A stretch of 64,000 bases of DNA from Halorarius halobius (GTDB lineage: Archaea > Halobacteriota > Halobacteria > Halobacteriales > Haloarculaceae). The position numbers and the translations under genes are program-made. Below the pieces are notes generated by a model that was given only the letters and a program-made list of their open reading frames with translations, was not told where the DNA came from and made no database searches. The stretch spans positions 1,943,227 to 2,007,226 of the forward strand of contig NZ_CP101161.1 of the NCBI RefSeq assembly GCF_024298865.1, read 5' to 3'. Of this stretch, positions 51,507 to 59,994 are shown in pieces. Each line of letters opens with the position of its first letter. Position 1 is the first letter of the stretch.

Positions 51507-52499
51507 TTAGGGGCCGTCTATCCGGGTCAGCCCCGCCAGTGCGCCGGTCACCGCCGGAAGGACGTCGACGAGAACGCGGAACAACAGCACGACCGCCGCG
51601 GCCGCCGCCACCCCCGCACCGGTCACCGCGACGAGCAACGAGCCAAGCACCAGTTCGACGCCGCCCACCCCCGAGGGGAGCGGGACGGCGGTGCCCAGCG
51701 ACGCGACGGGCGCGGCCACGAGCGCGAGCGCGAGCGACAGGGGAACGCCGACAGCGGCGGCGGCTCCCCACAGCGGCACCGCGTACAGCGTCCAGCCGGC
51801 GGCCGTCAGGAGGTACGCCGACGCGAGCGCGCGACGGTCGCCGCCCACGACGGCGAACGTTCGGCGGCCGCGTTCGACCACGCCGGCGACCGTTTCCGGT
51901 GTGGTGCACGCCCCGACGCGCGCCGAGACCTGCCCGACCGTCCGGTGGAGGGCATGGCCGGCCCGCCGGAGGAAGGCCGCGGCGTCGTCGGCCCGGAGAC
52001 CGACGACCGTCGCTCCTCCGACGACGCCTGCGGCCGCGACGACGAGTGCGGCGACGGCTGGGCGGGCGACCCGCGGCGGGACGGCGACGGCCGCGAGGCC
52101 GGCGACGGCGGGCACGACGGCCGCGAGCGTGCCGAGCAGTTTACCGACCGTCGCCGCGGCGAGGTCCTCCTCGTAGGCCAGCGGCGTCTCCCGGCCGAGG
52201 GCGTACGCGAGAACCGCCGGCCCCGCGAGTTGGCCGCCGGGCACCACCTGCTTGCCGAACACGCCGACGAGGTAGCCGCGGGCGAAGACGGGAGCGTGCA
52301 CGGCGGCGCCAGCCGCCCGGTGGAGGCGGCGCTGGGCCTCGCTCCAGGAGAGTAGCGCGGCGAGGCTCCCGGCCGCGCCGACGGCAAGCGGCCGGGGGTC
52401 GGCGGCCGCCAGTTCCGCCGCGACGGCGCGGGGCCCGACCGCCAGCAGGAATCCCACGAGCAACAGGAGCGCGACGACGACGGCCACGCGGCGGCGCAT
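51507..52499 (-). CDS. Flippase-like / lysylphosphatidylglycerol synthase TM-region protein
   Basis: The 330-residue protein has about eight hydrophobic segments and the family signature GYLVGVFGKQVVPGGQLAGP and the C-terminal VPLPSGVGGVELVLGSLLVA. These UPF0104/AglD-type proteins are thought to move lipid-linked intermediates or modify lipids. No substrate can be read. It lies between two other membrane protein genes on the same strand. Confidence 0.8.
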   Translation of the reverse strand: MRRRVAVVVALLLLVGFLLAVGPRAVAAELAAADPRPLAVGAAGSLAALLSWSEAQRRLHRAAGAAVHAPVFARGYLVGVFGKQVVPGGQLAGPAVLAYALGRETPLAYEEDLAAATVGKLLGTLAAVVPAVAGLAAVAVPPRVARPAVAALVVAAAGVVGGATVVGLRADDAAAFLRRAGHALHRTVGQVSARVGACTTPETVAGVVERGRRTFAVVGGDRRALASAYLLTAAGWTLYAVPLWGAAAAVGVPLSLALALVAAPVASLGTAVPLPSGVGGVELVLGSLLVAVTGAGVAAAAAVVLLFRVLVDVLPAVTGALAGLTRIDGP

Positions 52500-52527
52500 G
52501 CCCAGGTCTGCGAGCGGGCGGGTAAAG

Positions 52528-53472
52528 TCAGTCCCCCTCCGCGGGGGCGTGGGTGCCGGCCAGTTCCGCGCGGATGGCGTCGCGCTTCAGCAGACCGAAT
52601 CCGACCAGAATGACGAGGAAGCCCGCGACCGCGTACAGGTCGACGACCTCCCCGAGCAGGAGAAAGCCCGTGACCGCGGCGAACACGGGCGCGACGTAGG
52701 AGACGAGGTTTATCTCGATGGGGCCGAGCCGTTCGAGCAGGTCGAAGTAGACGAGGAAGCCGCCGGCGCTGGCCGCCAGCGCGAGATACGCCAGCGCCGC
52801 GAGGGCGGTGGGCGTGAACGACGCCGCCGCGACCGACTCGCCGACCGCGGCGCTCCCGGCGTGCATCATCCCCGCGCCGGTCAGCATCGCCCACGCCTCA
52901 AGCGTCTCGATGGGAAGGTCGGCGTCGATGCGGCGGTTCAGCACGGAGCCGAGCGCGAACGCCGTGGCCGCCAGAAAGACGAGCACGACGCCGAGGTTGA
53001 CGCCGAGGTCCTCGGGCGTGGGTTTCGTCAGGAGCCCGACCCCCACGAGACCCAGCAGGAGGCCGGCGACGCCCAGCGGCGTCAGCCGCTCGCTGGGGAG
53101 CCAGAGCCGGGAGAACCCCGCCGTCAGGACCGGGGAGAGCGACACGACGATGGCGGCGACGGCGCTCGTCACGGCCGGGTCGGTCTCGCCGACGAACAGG
53201 AAGGCGTGGTAGGCCGCTATCATCAGCGCGCCCGCGACGAGCACGCTCGCCCACTCGGTTCGGCCGCGGGGTCGCCAGCGGTCGGTGGCGTAGGCGGCGT
53301 ACCCAAGCATCACCACCCCGGCGATGTCGTAGCGCAACGCCGCAAAGAGGACCGGCGTCTCGAAGAACCCCGCAGGGTCGGCGGGCGTCCCCAGCCCCGC
53401 CTTGATGGCGACGAACGCCGACCCCCAGACGGCCGCAAGTAGCAGGAACAGCAGAAGGTTGCGGTGTCTCAC
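52528..53472 (-). CDS. EamA/DMT-family transporter
   Basis: The 314-residue protein has ten hydrophobic segments in two EamA repeats. The first begins WGSAFVAIKAGLG, and the second includes SAGGFLVYFDLLERLGPIEI and SYVAPVFAAVTGFLLLGE. DMT transporters export or import metabolites such as amino acids; the substrate is unknown. Confidence 0.85.
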   Translation of the reverse strand: MRHRNLLLFLLLAAVWGSAFVAIKAGLGTPADPAGFFETPVLFAALRYDIAGVVMLGYAAYATDRWRPRGRTEWASVLVAGALMIAAYHAFLFVGETDPAVTSAVAAIVVSLSPVLTAGFSRLWLPSERLTPLGVAGLLLGLVGVGLLTKPTPEDLGVNLGVVLVFLAATAFALGSVLNRRIDADLPIETLEAWAMLTGAGMMHAGSAAVGESVAAASFTPTALAALAYLALAASAGGFLVYFDLLERLGPIEINLVSYVAPVFAAVTGFLLLGEVVDLYAVAGFLVILVGFGLLKRDAIRAELAGTHAPAEGD

Positions 53473-53517
53473 GGCGGACCTGAGACGGGCGCGAAGTAGA
53501 ACGTTTCGACCCGCGTA

Positions 53518-54006
53518 TCAGGCACCGCGCTCGGCGGCGAGTGCGGCGAGCAGGTCCTGTCGGGCGATGATGCCGACCACCTCGTCGCCGTCGAGGACGG
53601 GCAGGCGGTTGATGTCGCGCTCGTCGTCGGCCAGCAGGTCGAGCACCGCATCGAGGTCGGCGTCCGCCTCGACGGTGACGACGTCCTCGGTCATCACCTC
53701 GCGGATGGGCTTGCCGGCGTTGCGGAACAGGTCCAGCCCCACGTCGAATTCGTCCCACGAGAGGTCGATGGCGTACGTCAGCGACTCCAGGAACGGCGGG
53801 AAGCCGACCGGAATCCACAGCGTGCGGTCGGACGGCTGGAACAGGTCGACGAGGTCGCCCTGCGTGACGATGCCGACGAGCCGACCGTCCTCGACGACCG
53901 GGAACCCGTTGAACTTGGCACGCGCGAGCCGCGTCAGCACCTCGCTCACGTCGTCGTCGGGTGAAACCGTCTCCACGTCGGGCGTCATGATGTCGCGCGC
54001 CTTCAT
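53518..54006 (-). CDS. CBS-domain pair protein
   Basis: The 162-residue protein begins MKARDIMTPDVETVSPDDDV, the canonical CBS start, has NGFPVVEDGRLVGIVTQGDL in the first domain and NRLPVLDGDEVVGIIARQDL in the second. Tandem CBS pairs bind AMP, ATP or SAM and regulate a partner. The loop between domains includes a longer insertion (about residues 55-95) with WIPVGFPPFLESLTYAIDL, as seen in other haloarchaeal CBS proteins. Confidence 0.85.
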   Translation of the reverse strand: MKARDIMTPDVETVSPDDDVSEVLTRLARAKFNGFPVVEDGRLVGIVTQGDLVDLFQPSDRTLWIPVGFPPFLESLTYAIDLSWDEFDVGLDLFRNAGKPIREVMTEDVVTVEADADLDAVLDLLADDERDINRLPVLDGDEVVGIIARQDLLAALAAERGA

Positions 54007-54107
54007 GTCCGGATGCTCGCGGGGGAGCCACGTATGCCTTGCGCGGTTGGCGCGGGCGCCCCCCGGAACGACCGGACGTTTAAGTTACCGCGCGTCCGAG
54101 CGTTCGT

Positions 54108-54737
54108 ATGGCCGCCTACGGCCGGCCGGAACTGCGAGCCCTGTTCGACGACGCCGCCACCCCCCATATCGCGCATCCACCACGCACCCACCACAGGGAT
54201 TTCTACGTGGCCACCGACGGCTCCTTCCGCGAGTCGGGAGCCGGTGGACTGGGGGTCGTCATCGAGACGCGCGACGGCGAGACGGTCACCCGACTGTCGG
54301 TGCCCGACGCCGCGCCCGACAACAACGTCGCGGAGTACCGGGCGCTCCATCTCGGCCTCGACGTGCTCGCGGCGCGGGCGCCGCCGACGGCCCGCGTGGG
54401 CGTCGTCGTCGACCACGACGACCTCGCGGCGAACGTCAACCGCGCGTGGCTCGCCAGCGAGGCCCCGGACGCCCGGCCGCCCCACCCGACGACGGTGCCG
54501 CCAGGCACTCACTACCACTGGCGCGGTATCCGCGCGCGGCTCCACGGCTTCGAGGAACTGCGGGCCGCACGCCTCGACTCCCGGGAGAACCCCGCCCACC
54601 CGCTGGCGAACGACCCCGGGAGCTACGCGCACGTCAACCACGAGCCACAGCGCTGTGTCCTGCCTGCATCGCCCGACTCGGCGGGCGAGGAACAGATTCC
54701 GCCGCCCTCGCGGGCGGACCGCCACTCGGCCGACTGA
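54108..54737 (+). CDS. Ribonuclease HI-family protein
   Basis: The 209-residue protein has the RNase H core: DFYVATDGSFRESGAGGLGV with the first Asp, DNNVAEYRALHLGLDVL with the catalytic Glu, and VVVDHDDLAANVN with the next Asp. The C-terminal part has RLDSRENPAHPLAND, which supplies the last acidic/His region. It should cleave RNA in RNA-DNA hybrids. A TATA-like GTTTAAGTTA at about 54078-54087 lies 21-30 bases before the ATG. Confidence 0.8.
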   Translation: MAAYGRPELRALFDDAATPHIAHPPRTHHRDFYVATDGSFRESGAGGLGVVIETRDGETVTRLSVPDAAPDNNVAEYRALHLGLDVLAARAPPTARVGVVVDHDDLAANVNRAWLASEAPDARPPHPTTVPPGTHYHWRGIRARLHGFEELRAARLDSRENPAHPLANDPGSYAHVNHEPQRCVLPASPDSAGEEQIPPPSRADRHSAD

Positions 54738-55289
54738 TTACCAGTCCTCGATTCTGTCTCTCGCCCCCCGGTAGCCGGCACTCGTGCGCCACGTCTCCCC
54801 GGATGCGACGTGTTCCACCTCGTAGCGAGCGCCGCAGGCGCCACAGCGTCGGTCCTCGGGGTCGGTGACGACCGCGGAGGCGCGGTGGCGCTCCGCCGAC
54901 CAGTCGCATCCGGCGGCCGTACAGTAGAGCCGGAGCCGCGGCACCGAGAACGTCGGGCAGGTTGTCTCGACGTTCAGCCGGTCGGCCTGTTTCCGGAAGC
55001 GGCGACCGTGGCCCGCCTCGCCGAACTGCTGGTACTCCCAGGCGTGTATCAACTCGTGGCGGACGACGGCCTCGAACGCCTCGCGGGAGAACCGCTCCGC
55101 GGCCCGCGCGGCCAGCCGTATCGTCACCGCGCCCGTCTCCGGGTCGTGGATGCAGGCGCCGGCCCGCCGTTTCGCGCGGGCCGACACCTCCCAGGAGACG
55201 GCGTCGAGCGCGGCGTCCACGTCGACGGTCCGGGCGTATCGGCGGGCCCACTCGCGGAGCCTGTCGTCCGTCGCGGGCGGCCAGTCCAT
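54738..55289 (-). CDS. SprT-like zinc metalloprotein
   Basis: The 183-residue protein has the SprT zinc-protease motif VVRHELIHAWEY followed by HGRRFRKQADRLNV, and a C-terminal zinc ribbon with YCTAAGCDW and RCGACGARYEVEHV. In eukaryotes SPRTN-type members cleave DNA-protein crosslinks; bacterial and archaeal SprT proteins are less well understood. It abuts the RNase H gene tail to tail. Confidence 0.8.
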   Translation of the reverse strand: MDWPPATDDRLREWARRYARTVDVDAALDAVSWEVSARAKRRAGACIHDPETGAVTIRLAARAAERFSREAFEAVVRHELIHAWEYQQFGEAGHGRRFRKQADRLNVETTCPTFSVPRLRLYCTAAGCDWSAERHRASAVVTDPEDRRCGACGARYEVEHVASGETWRTSAGYRGARDRIEDW

Positions 55290-55328
55290 CGCCGGCGACT
55301 CCGCCCCGGCGGGTCGAAAAGCCGTCGG

Positions 55329-55784
55329 TCAGTCGCCGCGCTTCTTCACCAGTCCGAGGCCGTACATCGACAGCACCGTCTCGCCGTGCTGGTTCGTCGT
55401 CGTCACCTCGACGGTCGTGTGGCCGAACGCGGGGTTGTCGCCGGGGTGCTTGTCGACCAACTCGACGTGTACGGAGAGTTCGTCGCCCGCGTACACCGGC
55501 TGGTGCCAGCGCACCTCGTCCATCCCGTTGCCGCCGAGCGTGGCGTTGTCGTTCATGTAGCCGGTCACGAGCAGTCGCGCCGACAGCGCACACGTCAGCC
55601 AGCCGCTGGCGATGAGGTCGCCGAACATCGTCTCCTTCGCGGCGTCCTCGTCGACGTGGAACGGCTGGGGGTCGTACCGTTCGGCGAACTCCAGCATCTC
55701 CTCTTTCTCGACGGTGACGCTCCCGCAGTCGTGCTCGGAGCCGACGGTCAGGTCCTCGAAGTACCGGGCGTCGTCCTCGGACAT
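55329..55784 (-). CDS. MaoC-like (R)-specific enoyl-CoA hydratase/dehydratase
   Basis: The 151-residue protein has the hot-dog MaoC pattern: YFEDLTVGSEHDCGSVTV, then FAERYDPQPFHVDEDAAKET with the catalytic Asp-His, GDLIASGWLTCALSARL and EVRWHQPVYAGDELSVHVEL. It probably hydrates or dehydrates an enoyl-CoA, perhaps in fatty-acid or polyhydroxyalkanoate metabolism. No partner gene is adjacent. Confidence 0.85.
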   Translation of the reverse strand: MSEDDARYFEDLTVGSEHDCGSVTVEKEEMLEFAERYDPQPFHVDEDAAKETMFGDLIASGWLTCALSARLLVTGYMNDNATLGGNGMDEVRWHQPVYAGDELSVHVELVDKHPGDNPAFGHTTVEVTTTNQHGETVLSMYGLGLVKKRGD

Positions 55785-55835
55785 GGGGGGTCCCTCGCCA
55801 CGACGCGAGAAGAACGTACCGCCGGCCCGCCGGGG

Positions 55836-57179
55836 TCAGTCGTCGTCGCCGGCCATCTGCTCCAGCATCGCCGCGGGCATCTCGCCTTTCATCTCCTCGG
55901 GCAGGTCGTCGGGGAACGTGTCGGCGAACAGGTCGCCCGGCGGCCCGCCCGTCGAGGGGTCGAACAGCCGGAGGGCGGTGTGGATGGTCGACCAGTCGTC
56001 CTCCTCGGCGGCGTCACGCAGACTCCGGGTCGGCGCCGCGAGCAACTGCGAGACCAGCGCGTCGGCCATCGACTCGACGACGGCGCGCTGTTCGTCGGTC
56101 AACTCGCCCTCCGACTCCAGTTTCGAGATGGCGGTCCGGAGCTCCTTCGCCTTCACGCGCTCGGCGCCCTCGTACATCGCGGCGATGACCTGGTCGGCGC
56201 GCTTGCGCTTGTACTGGCTCATCAGATGGTCGAACTCCTCGTCTATCATCGCTTCGACCTCGGTAGCGGCCTCGCGCCGCTGAGAGAGCGTCTCGTCGGT
56301 CATCGACTGGAGGTCGTCGAGGTCGCGCACGTCGACGTTCCCGGCGTCGACCGGGGCGACGTCCCGCGGCTGTGCGAGGTCGACGACGAACGTCTCACCC
56401 GACCGTTCGAGGGTCCCGGCGTCGATGACGTGGCCGGGCGCGTCCGTCGCGGCGACGACCACCTCGGCGGCGTCGAGCGCCTCCGGGAGCGCGTCGAGCG
56501 CGAGGGCGGTCGCGTCGGCGTCGAGGCTGGCCGCGACGTGCTCGGCACGCTCTAGCGTCCGGTTGGCGACGAGGAGACGGTCGACGGCGCCCGCCAGGGC
56601 TTTCGCCGCGAGCGTCCCCATCTCGCCGGCGCCGACGACGAGCCCCGTCGCGTCGCCCAGCGGGCGTTCGGCGGCCGCAAGCCGGACTGCGGCCGACCCC
56701 AGCGAGACGACCCCCTCGTTGATGGCCGTCTCCGAGCGGGCGCGCTCGCCGACGTGGAGCGCCTTCAGGAGCGCGTCGTCGAGCGTCGGGCCGACCGCGC
56801 CGGCCTCGCGGGCCGTCTCGTAGGCGGTCCGGACCTGCCCGAGAATCTGGTCCTCGCCGACGACGAGCGATTCGAGGCCGGCGGCGACACGCATCAGATG
56901 CCGGAGCGACCCTTCGTGGTCGAGGTCGGTGACGGCCTCGGGGCGCACGTCCGCGACGTAGCCGTCGAGCGCGGCGTCGGCGCCTGCCTCCTCGGCGGTG
57001 ACGACGTACGCCTCCGCGCGGTTGCACGTCTGGAGGACGAACGCCTCGTCGACGCCGGGTTCGGCGAGCAACCGTTCGACGGCCGTCGCCTCGTCGGTCG
57101 TGCTCGCACGCTCGATGTCCTCGACGGACCCCCCGGTGTGCGAGACGCTGACCCCCGAAACGATGGTGGCACCTGTCAC
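55836..57179 (-). CDS. hemA: Glutamyl-tRNA reductase
   Basis: The 447-residue enzyme reduces glutamyl-tRNA to glutamate-1-semialdehyde, the first step of tetrapyrrole synthesis. The nucleophile Cys is in VLQTCNRAEAYVV, and the protein contains GSLRHLMRVAAGLESLVVGE, EDQILGQVRTAYETAREAGA, VGAGEMGTLAAKAL (NADPH site) and a C-terminal dimerisation helix region. The GTG start overlaps the upstream gene by four bases. A C-terminal extension of about 70 residues after the usual end is rich in Pro, Gly and Asp. Confidence 0.95.
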   Translation of the reverse strand: MTGATIVSGVSVSHTGGSVEDIERASTTDEATAVERLLAEPGVDEAFVLQTCNRAEAYVVTAEEAGADAALDGYVADVRPEAVTDLDHEGSLRHLMRVAAGLESLVVGEDQILGQVRTAYETAREAGAVGPTLDDALLKALHVGERARSETAINEGVVSLGSAAVRLAAAERPLGDATGLVVGAGEMGTLAAKALAGAVDRLLVANRTLERAEHVAASLDADATALALDALPEALDAAEVVVAATDAPGHVIDAGTLERSGETFVVDLAQPRDVAPVDAGNVDVRDLDDLQSMTDETLSQRREAATEVEAMIDEEFDHLMSQYKRKRADQVIAAMYEGAERVKAKELRTAISKLESEGELTDEQRAVVESMADALVSQLLAAPTRSLRDAAEEDDWSTIHTALRLFDPSTGGPPGDLFADTFPDDLPEEMKGEMPAAMLEQMAGDDD

Positions 57180-57823
57180 GAGTCGTCACCGACGACGTCC
57201 ATCACGGCGTCGTCTGCTATTCGTCGTGCCTTAGACCTTGCCGTACCTAAAAGCTTCCAAACACGGCGACTTTCGACGACGGCACGCACCGCGGCCCGCC
57301 TGTCGTCGGGCGGTACGTCCCGAGCCTGGAGCCGTTCGCGCACGTCGGCCGTCAGTTCGGCCATCGCGCCCGCGTGCTCGATGTCGGCCTCGATGCGCTC
57401 GCGGAGGTGTTTCGCCAGCGCGGGCGAGGCGCCGCCAGTCGAGACCGCGACCACCACGTCGCCGTCGCGCACCGTCGCGGGGACGACGACGCTTCCGGGG
57501 TCGCGGTCGCCGTGGGTGTCGGTCCGGTTGACGAGCAGACCCCGTTCCCGGGCCTCGCTCTCGACGCGGGCGTTCAGCGCCGCGTCGTCGGTCGCGGCCA
57601 CCACCAGCGCCGGGGCAGTCCGGTCGAGCCACCCGGCCACGTCGCCGGGGTCTGGAGCCGCCCGAACCCGCTCGGCGCCGCCGAAGTCGGCGTCGACGAA
57701 GGCGGGCGAGACGACCACCACCTCGGCCTCGCGGGCGAACCGCCGGGCCTTCCGTGCGCCGACCCGCCCCCCGCCGAACACGAGGACGGTCTCGCTCGAG
57801 AGGTCGTGGAACAGGGGTATCAC
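57176..57823 (-). CDS. Precorrin-2 dehydrogenase (CysG N-terminal / Met8 type)
   Basis: The 215-residue protein has the NAD-binding motif TVLVFGGGRVGARKARRFAR, APALVVAATDDAALNARVES, GDRDPGSVVVPATVRDGDVV and AVSTGGASPALAKHLRERIE. It oxidises precorrin-2 to sirohydrochlorin; a ferrochelatase function, as in yeast Met8p, is possible. It is coupled to hemA by a four-base overlap and sits next to the siroheme decarboxylase, so it serves the siroheme-dependent haem pathway. Confidence 0.88.
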   Translation of the reverse strand: MIPLFHDLSSETVLVFGGGRVGARKARRFAREAEVVVVSPAFVDADFGGAERVRAAPDPGDVAGWLDRTAPALVVAATDDAALNARVESEARERGLLVNRTDTHGDRDPGSVVVPATVRDGDVVVAVSTGGASPALAKHLRERIEADIEHAGAMAELTADVRERLQARDVPPDDRRAAVRAVVESRRVWKLLGTARSKARRIADDAVMDVVGDDS

Positions 57824-58060
57824 GCCGCGACACCTCCAGAACGGGGGTAGGCGCGCACTGGCGAGCGTCCCGGCGCGAGCCAGCGGGCGTGCGAGGGACG
57901 AGCGACCGGCGGGAGCGAGTCGGCTGGGGAGGCCCGTGGGCGGTCCCTGGCGGACTGGAAGGGCGAGGCGCGCAGGGAGTCGGACAACCGAGCGTGCGAG
58001 GGCTTCCGGGGCGTCGTCGACGGTCGTCGACGGCGTGCCGCTCTCTCTATCAGCACCATC
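57824..58060. other. GC-rich intergenic stretch
   Basis: This 237-base gap contains GAGCGAG/GCGAGCG-type low-complexity repeats and a tandem GTCGTCGACGG (about 58013-58034). A 79-residue Arg/Ser/Pro-rich frame on the minus strand lacks any family resemblance. I see no promoter box that I trust and no gene. Confidence 0.4.
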
Positions 58061-59134
58061 TCACACCTCGTCCGTGTTCGCCTCGGCGCGCTCGTCCAGT
58101 CGGATGCCCGTCTTCTTCAGGATGCGCGTCGAGAACAGCGTGTCCCAGTCGGCGTCGCCCACGTCCCAGTGGTCGGCCATCACCTCGCGCACCTCCCGGA
58201 CCCGCGCGTCGCTCTCCGCCTCCGAGCGGCCGTGGGTCATCGCGAAGAAGTTGTACGGCCACACGCCGTCGTGACGGGGCCGCTGGTAGCAGTGCGTGAC
58301 GAACTCCAGGGACGCCACCGCCGGCCCCACCTCCTCGATGACCTGGTCGGGGACGTCCCAGACGGTCATCCCGTTCTCCGTGTAGCCGAGCGCGTAGTGG
58401 TTCGGAATCAGCCCCACGCGCCGGACCTTCCCTTCGGCGTCGAACCGGCGTATCGTCTCCAGTACCCACTCGACGGGCTTGCCGACGGCGTCGGCCACGT
58501 CCGCGTACGGCGTCTCGGTGACGGGCAGACCGCCCTGGATCTCGAGGACGAGGTCGCGCTCGTCGGGCGTGAGGTGGTCGCGGTCGGTCGGCGTCACCGC
58601 CGGGCCGAGCCCCGACAGGTCCACGTCGCCCTCCGGGACGGGGCCGTCGAGCAGGAACTTCGCGCCGACGTGGAACTCCCGCTGTTTCGGGAGGTTGTAC
58701 GTCTCCTGGCCGGTTTCGGCCTCGATGTCGGACAGGACGCGCTCGACGTCGTCCGCGTCGGCCACCGAGACGACGAACCACATGTTGAGGTGGGGGTGCT
58801 CGCGCTCGTAGTTGTGTGCCACCTCGCGGAACTCGTTGACCTGCTCGGTCACCTCCTCGAACCGGTCGGGCGGGGCGTGCATCGCCACCAGCGTCGCCGC
58901 CCCGCCGATCTCCTCGGCGTTGACTAAGGCGCCGAACCGCGAAATCGCGCCCGTCTCGTCCATCTCCCGGACGCGCGCCAGCAGGTCGTCGGCCGTCACG
59001 TCGACGCCCCGCTCGCGGAGCGCGGCGGCCGCCGGCTCGAACGGTCGCTCGACGACCGGGAACCCCCCCTGGAAGGCGTTGACGATAGCGCGGTCGACCC
59101 GGTCGAACTCGTAGTCGACGTCCCCGCGTGCCAT
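58061..59134 (-). CDS. Fused siroheme decarboxylase (AhbA/AhbB-like), Lrp-type fold
   Basis: The 357-residue protein contains two Lrp/AsnC-like halves joined in one chain. The N-terminal half has IVNAFQGGFPVVERPFEPAA and HNYEREHPHLNMWFVVSVAD. The C-terminal half has DLVLEIQGGLPVTETPYADV, HYALGYTENGMTVWDVPDQV and THCYQRPRHDGVWPYNFFAM. Both motif sets match the Ahb siroheme decarboxylase subunits, which convert siroheme to 12,18-didecarboxysiroheme. Usually AhbA and AhbB are separate proteins. Position beside hemA and the precorrin-2 dehydrogenase supports this role rather than transcription regulation. Confidence 0.85.
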   Translation of the reverse strand: MARGDVDYEFDRVDRAIVNAFQGGFPVVERPFEPAAAALRERGVDVTADDLLARVREMDETGAISRFGALVNAEEIGGAATLVAMHAPPDRFEEVTEQVNEFREVAHNYEREHPHLNMWFVVSVADADDVERVLSDIEAETGQETYNLPKQREFHVGAKFLLDGPVPEGDVDLSGLGPAVTPTDRDHLTPDERDLVLEIQGGLPVTETPYADVADAVGKPVEWVLETIRRFDAEGKVRRVGLIPNHYALGYTENGMTVWDVPDQVIEEVGPAVASLEFVTHCYQRPRHDGVWPYNFFAMTHGRSEAESDARVREVREVMADHWDVGDADWDTLFSTRILKKTGIRLDERAEANTDEV

Positions 59135-59186
59135 ACCGGGGTTCGGGGCTACCCCGGGATAAGCGCCTCGGACGCGGCGTCCCGAC

Positions 59187-59594
59187 TCAGTGGTCGCCCT
59201 CGACGCCGACAGCGTCGAACCCCAGCGTCTCGACGCCCTCGACGACGGCGGCCTGGTCGGCGTCGGCCTCGTAGTAGAACACCACGTCGTAGGTGCCCTC
59301 ACGGAGCAGTTGCTGGCACTCCCAGACGAACGCGTCGTCGTCGAGGGTGCGGCCCTGGTGCTGGTTCACGCCGAAGTCGGGGTCGTCGTTGCCGGAGTAG
59401 ACGTACGTGTCCGCGGGGTCGACCCCCGCCGCCTCCGCGATGACGTCGCCCACGTCCAGCGTCGCTTGATGGAGCGTCGGCTCCTCGTCGCCGCTGAGGT
59501 CGGTACGCACGATACAGCCGTTGAGTGCGATGTCGCCGGGTTCCAGCAGCGCCCGGGTCCGCGCGTAGAGGTCGTCGTCGACGGCGTCGGTCAT
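59187..59594 (-). CDS. DUF5778-like haloarchaeal protein
   Basis: The 135-residue acidic protein reads DDDLYARTRALLEPGDIALN, IVRTDLSGDEEPTLHQATLD, VYSGNDDPDFGVNQHQGRTL and WECQQLLREGTYDVVFYYEA. It matches a conserved haloarchaeal family I recall as DUF5778. No motif suggests a function. Start 59594 is the first ATG of the conserved region; longer readings run into unrelated Arg-rich sequence. Confidence 0.75.
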   Translation of the reverse strand: MTDAVDDDLYARTRALLEPGDIALNGCIVRTDLSGDEEPTLHQATLDVGDVIAEAAGVDPADTYVYSGNDDPDFGVNQHQGRTLDDDAFVWECQQLLREGTYDVVFYYEADADQAAVVEGVETLGFDAVGVEGDH

Positions 59595-59709
59595 CGCCGT
59601 CGCTACCCGGTCGGCGCACAAATCGGTGGCGATAGCCGTCGCTGACCGGGTGGTGCCGGCGCCGCAGTAGTCGCGCCGCCGCGTTCGCTCGCCGGTGCCG
59701 TGGGCGCTC

Positions 59710-59904
59710 CTACAGGCGCGTGACGTTCTTCGCGCGCGGGCCCTTGTCGGCCTGCACGATTTCGAACTCGACCTCCTGGCCCTCTTCGAGGTCCGGGCCG
59801 CCGATGTCCTCCATATGGAAGAACACGTCCTCGTCGGATTCGTCGGTCTCGATGAAGCCGTAGCCGCCGTCGTCGTTGAAGAAGTCGACCGTACCGGTTG
59901 CCAT
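59710..59904 (-). CDS. Cold-shock-domain protein
   Basis: The 64-residue single-domain protein has the RNP1-like GGYGFIETD and RNP2-like DVFFHMEDI motifs of CspA-type RNA/ssDNA-binding proteins, and a normal length. It should act as an RNA chaperone. A minus-strand TATA-like box (CTTTTAAC, 59931-59939) lies about 27-35 bases before the ATG. Confidence 0.93.
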   Translation of the reverse strand: MATGTVDFFNDDGGYGFIETDESDEDVFFHMEDIGGPDLEEGQEVEFEIVQADKGPRAKNVTRL

Positions 59905-59930
59905 TGCGATAGCGAGTGACGATGTTCTCG

Positions 59931-59939
59931 GTTAAAAGC
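59931..59939 (-). promoter_or_regulatory. TATA-like box of the cold-shock gene
   Basis: On the minus strand GCTTTTAAC lies 27-35 bases before the start at 59904. Confidence 0.5.
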
Positions 59940-59994
59940 CCGTCGCCCATCGGGGTCACAAGACTGATAGGTAGCGGTGCCGACGTTGCCGGTG

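Noticed and set aside
57820..58059. 79-codon minus-strand frame in the gap before the precorrin-2 dehydrogenase
   Set aside because: The product is Arg/Ser/Pro-rich from GAGCGAG-type repeats, has no promoter and no resemblance to a folded protein.
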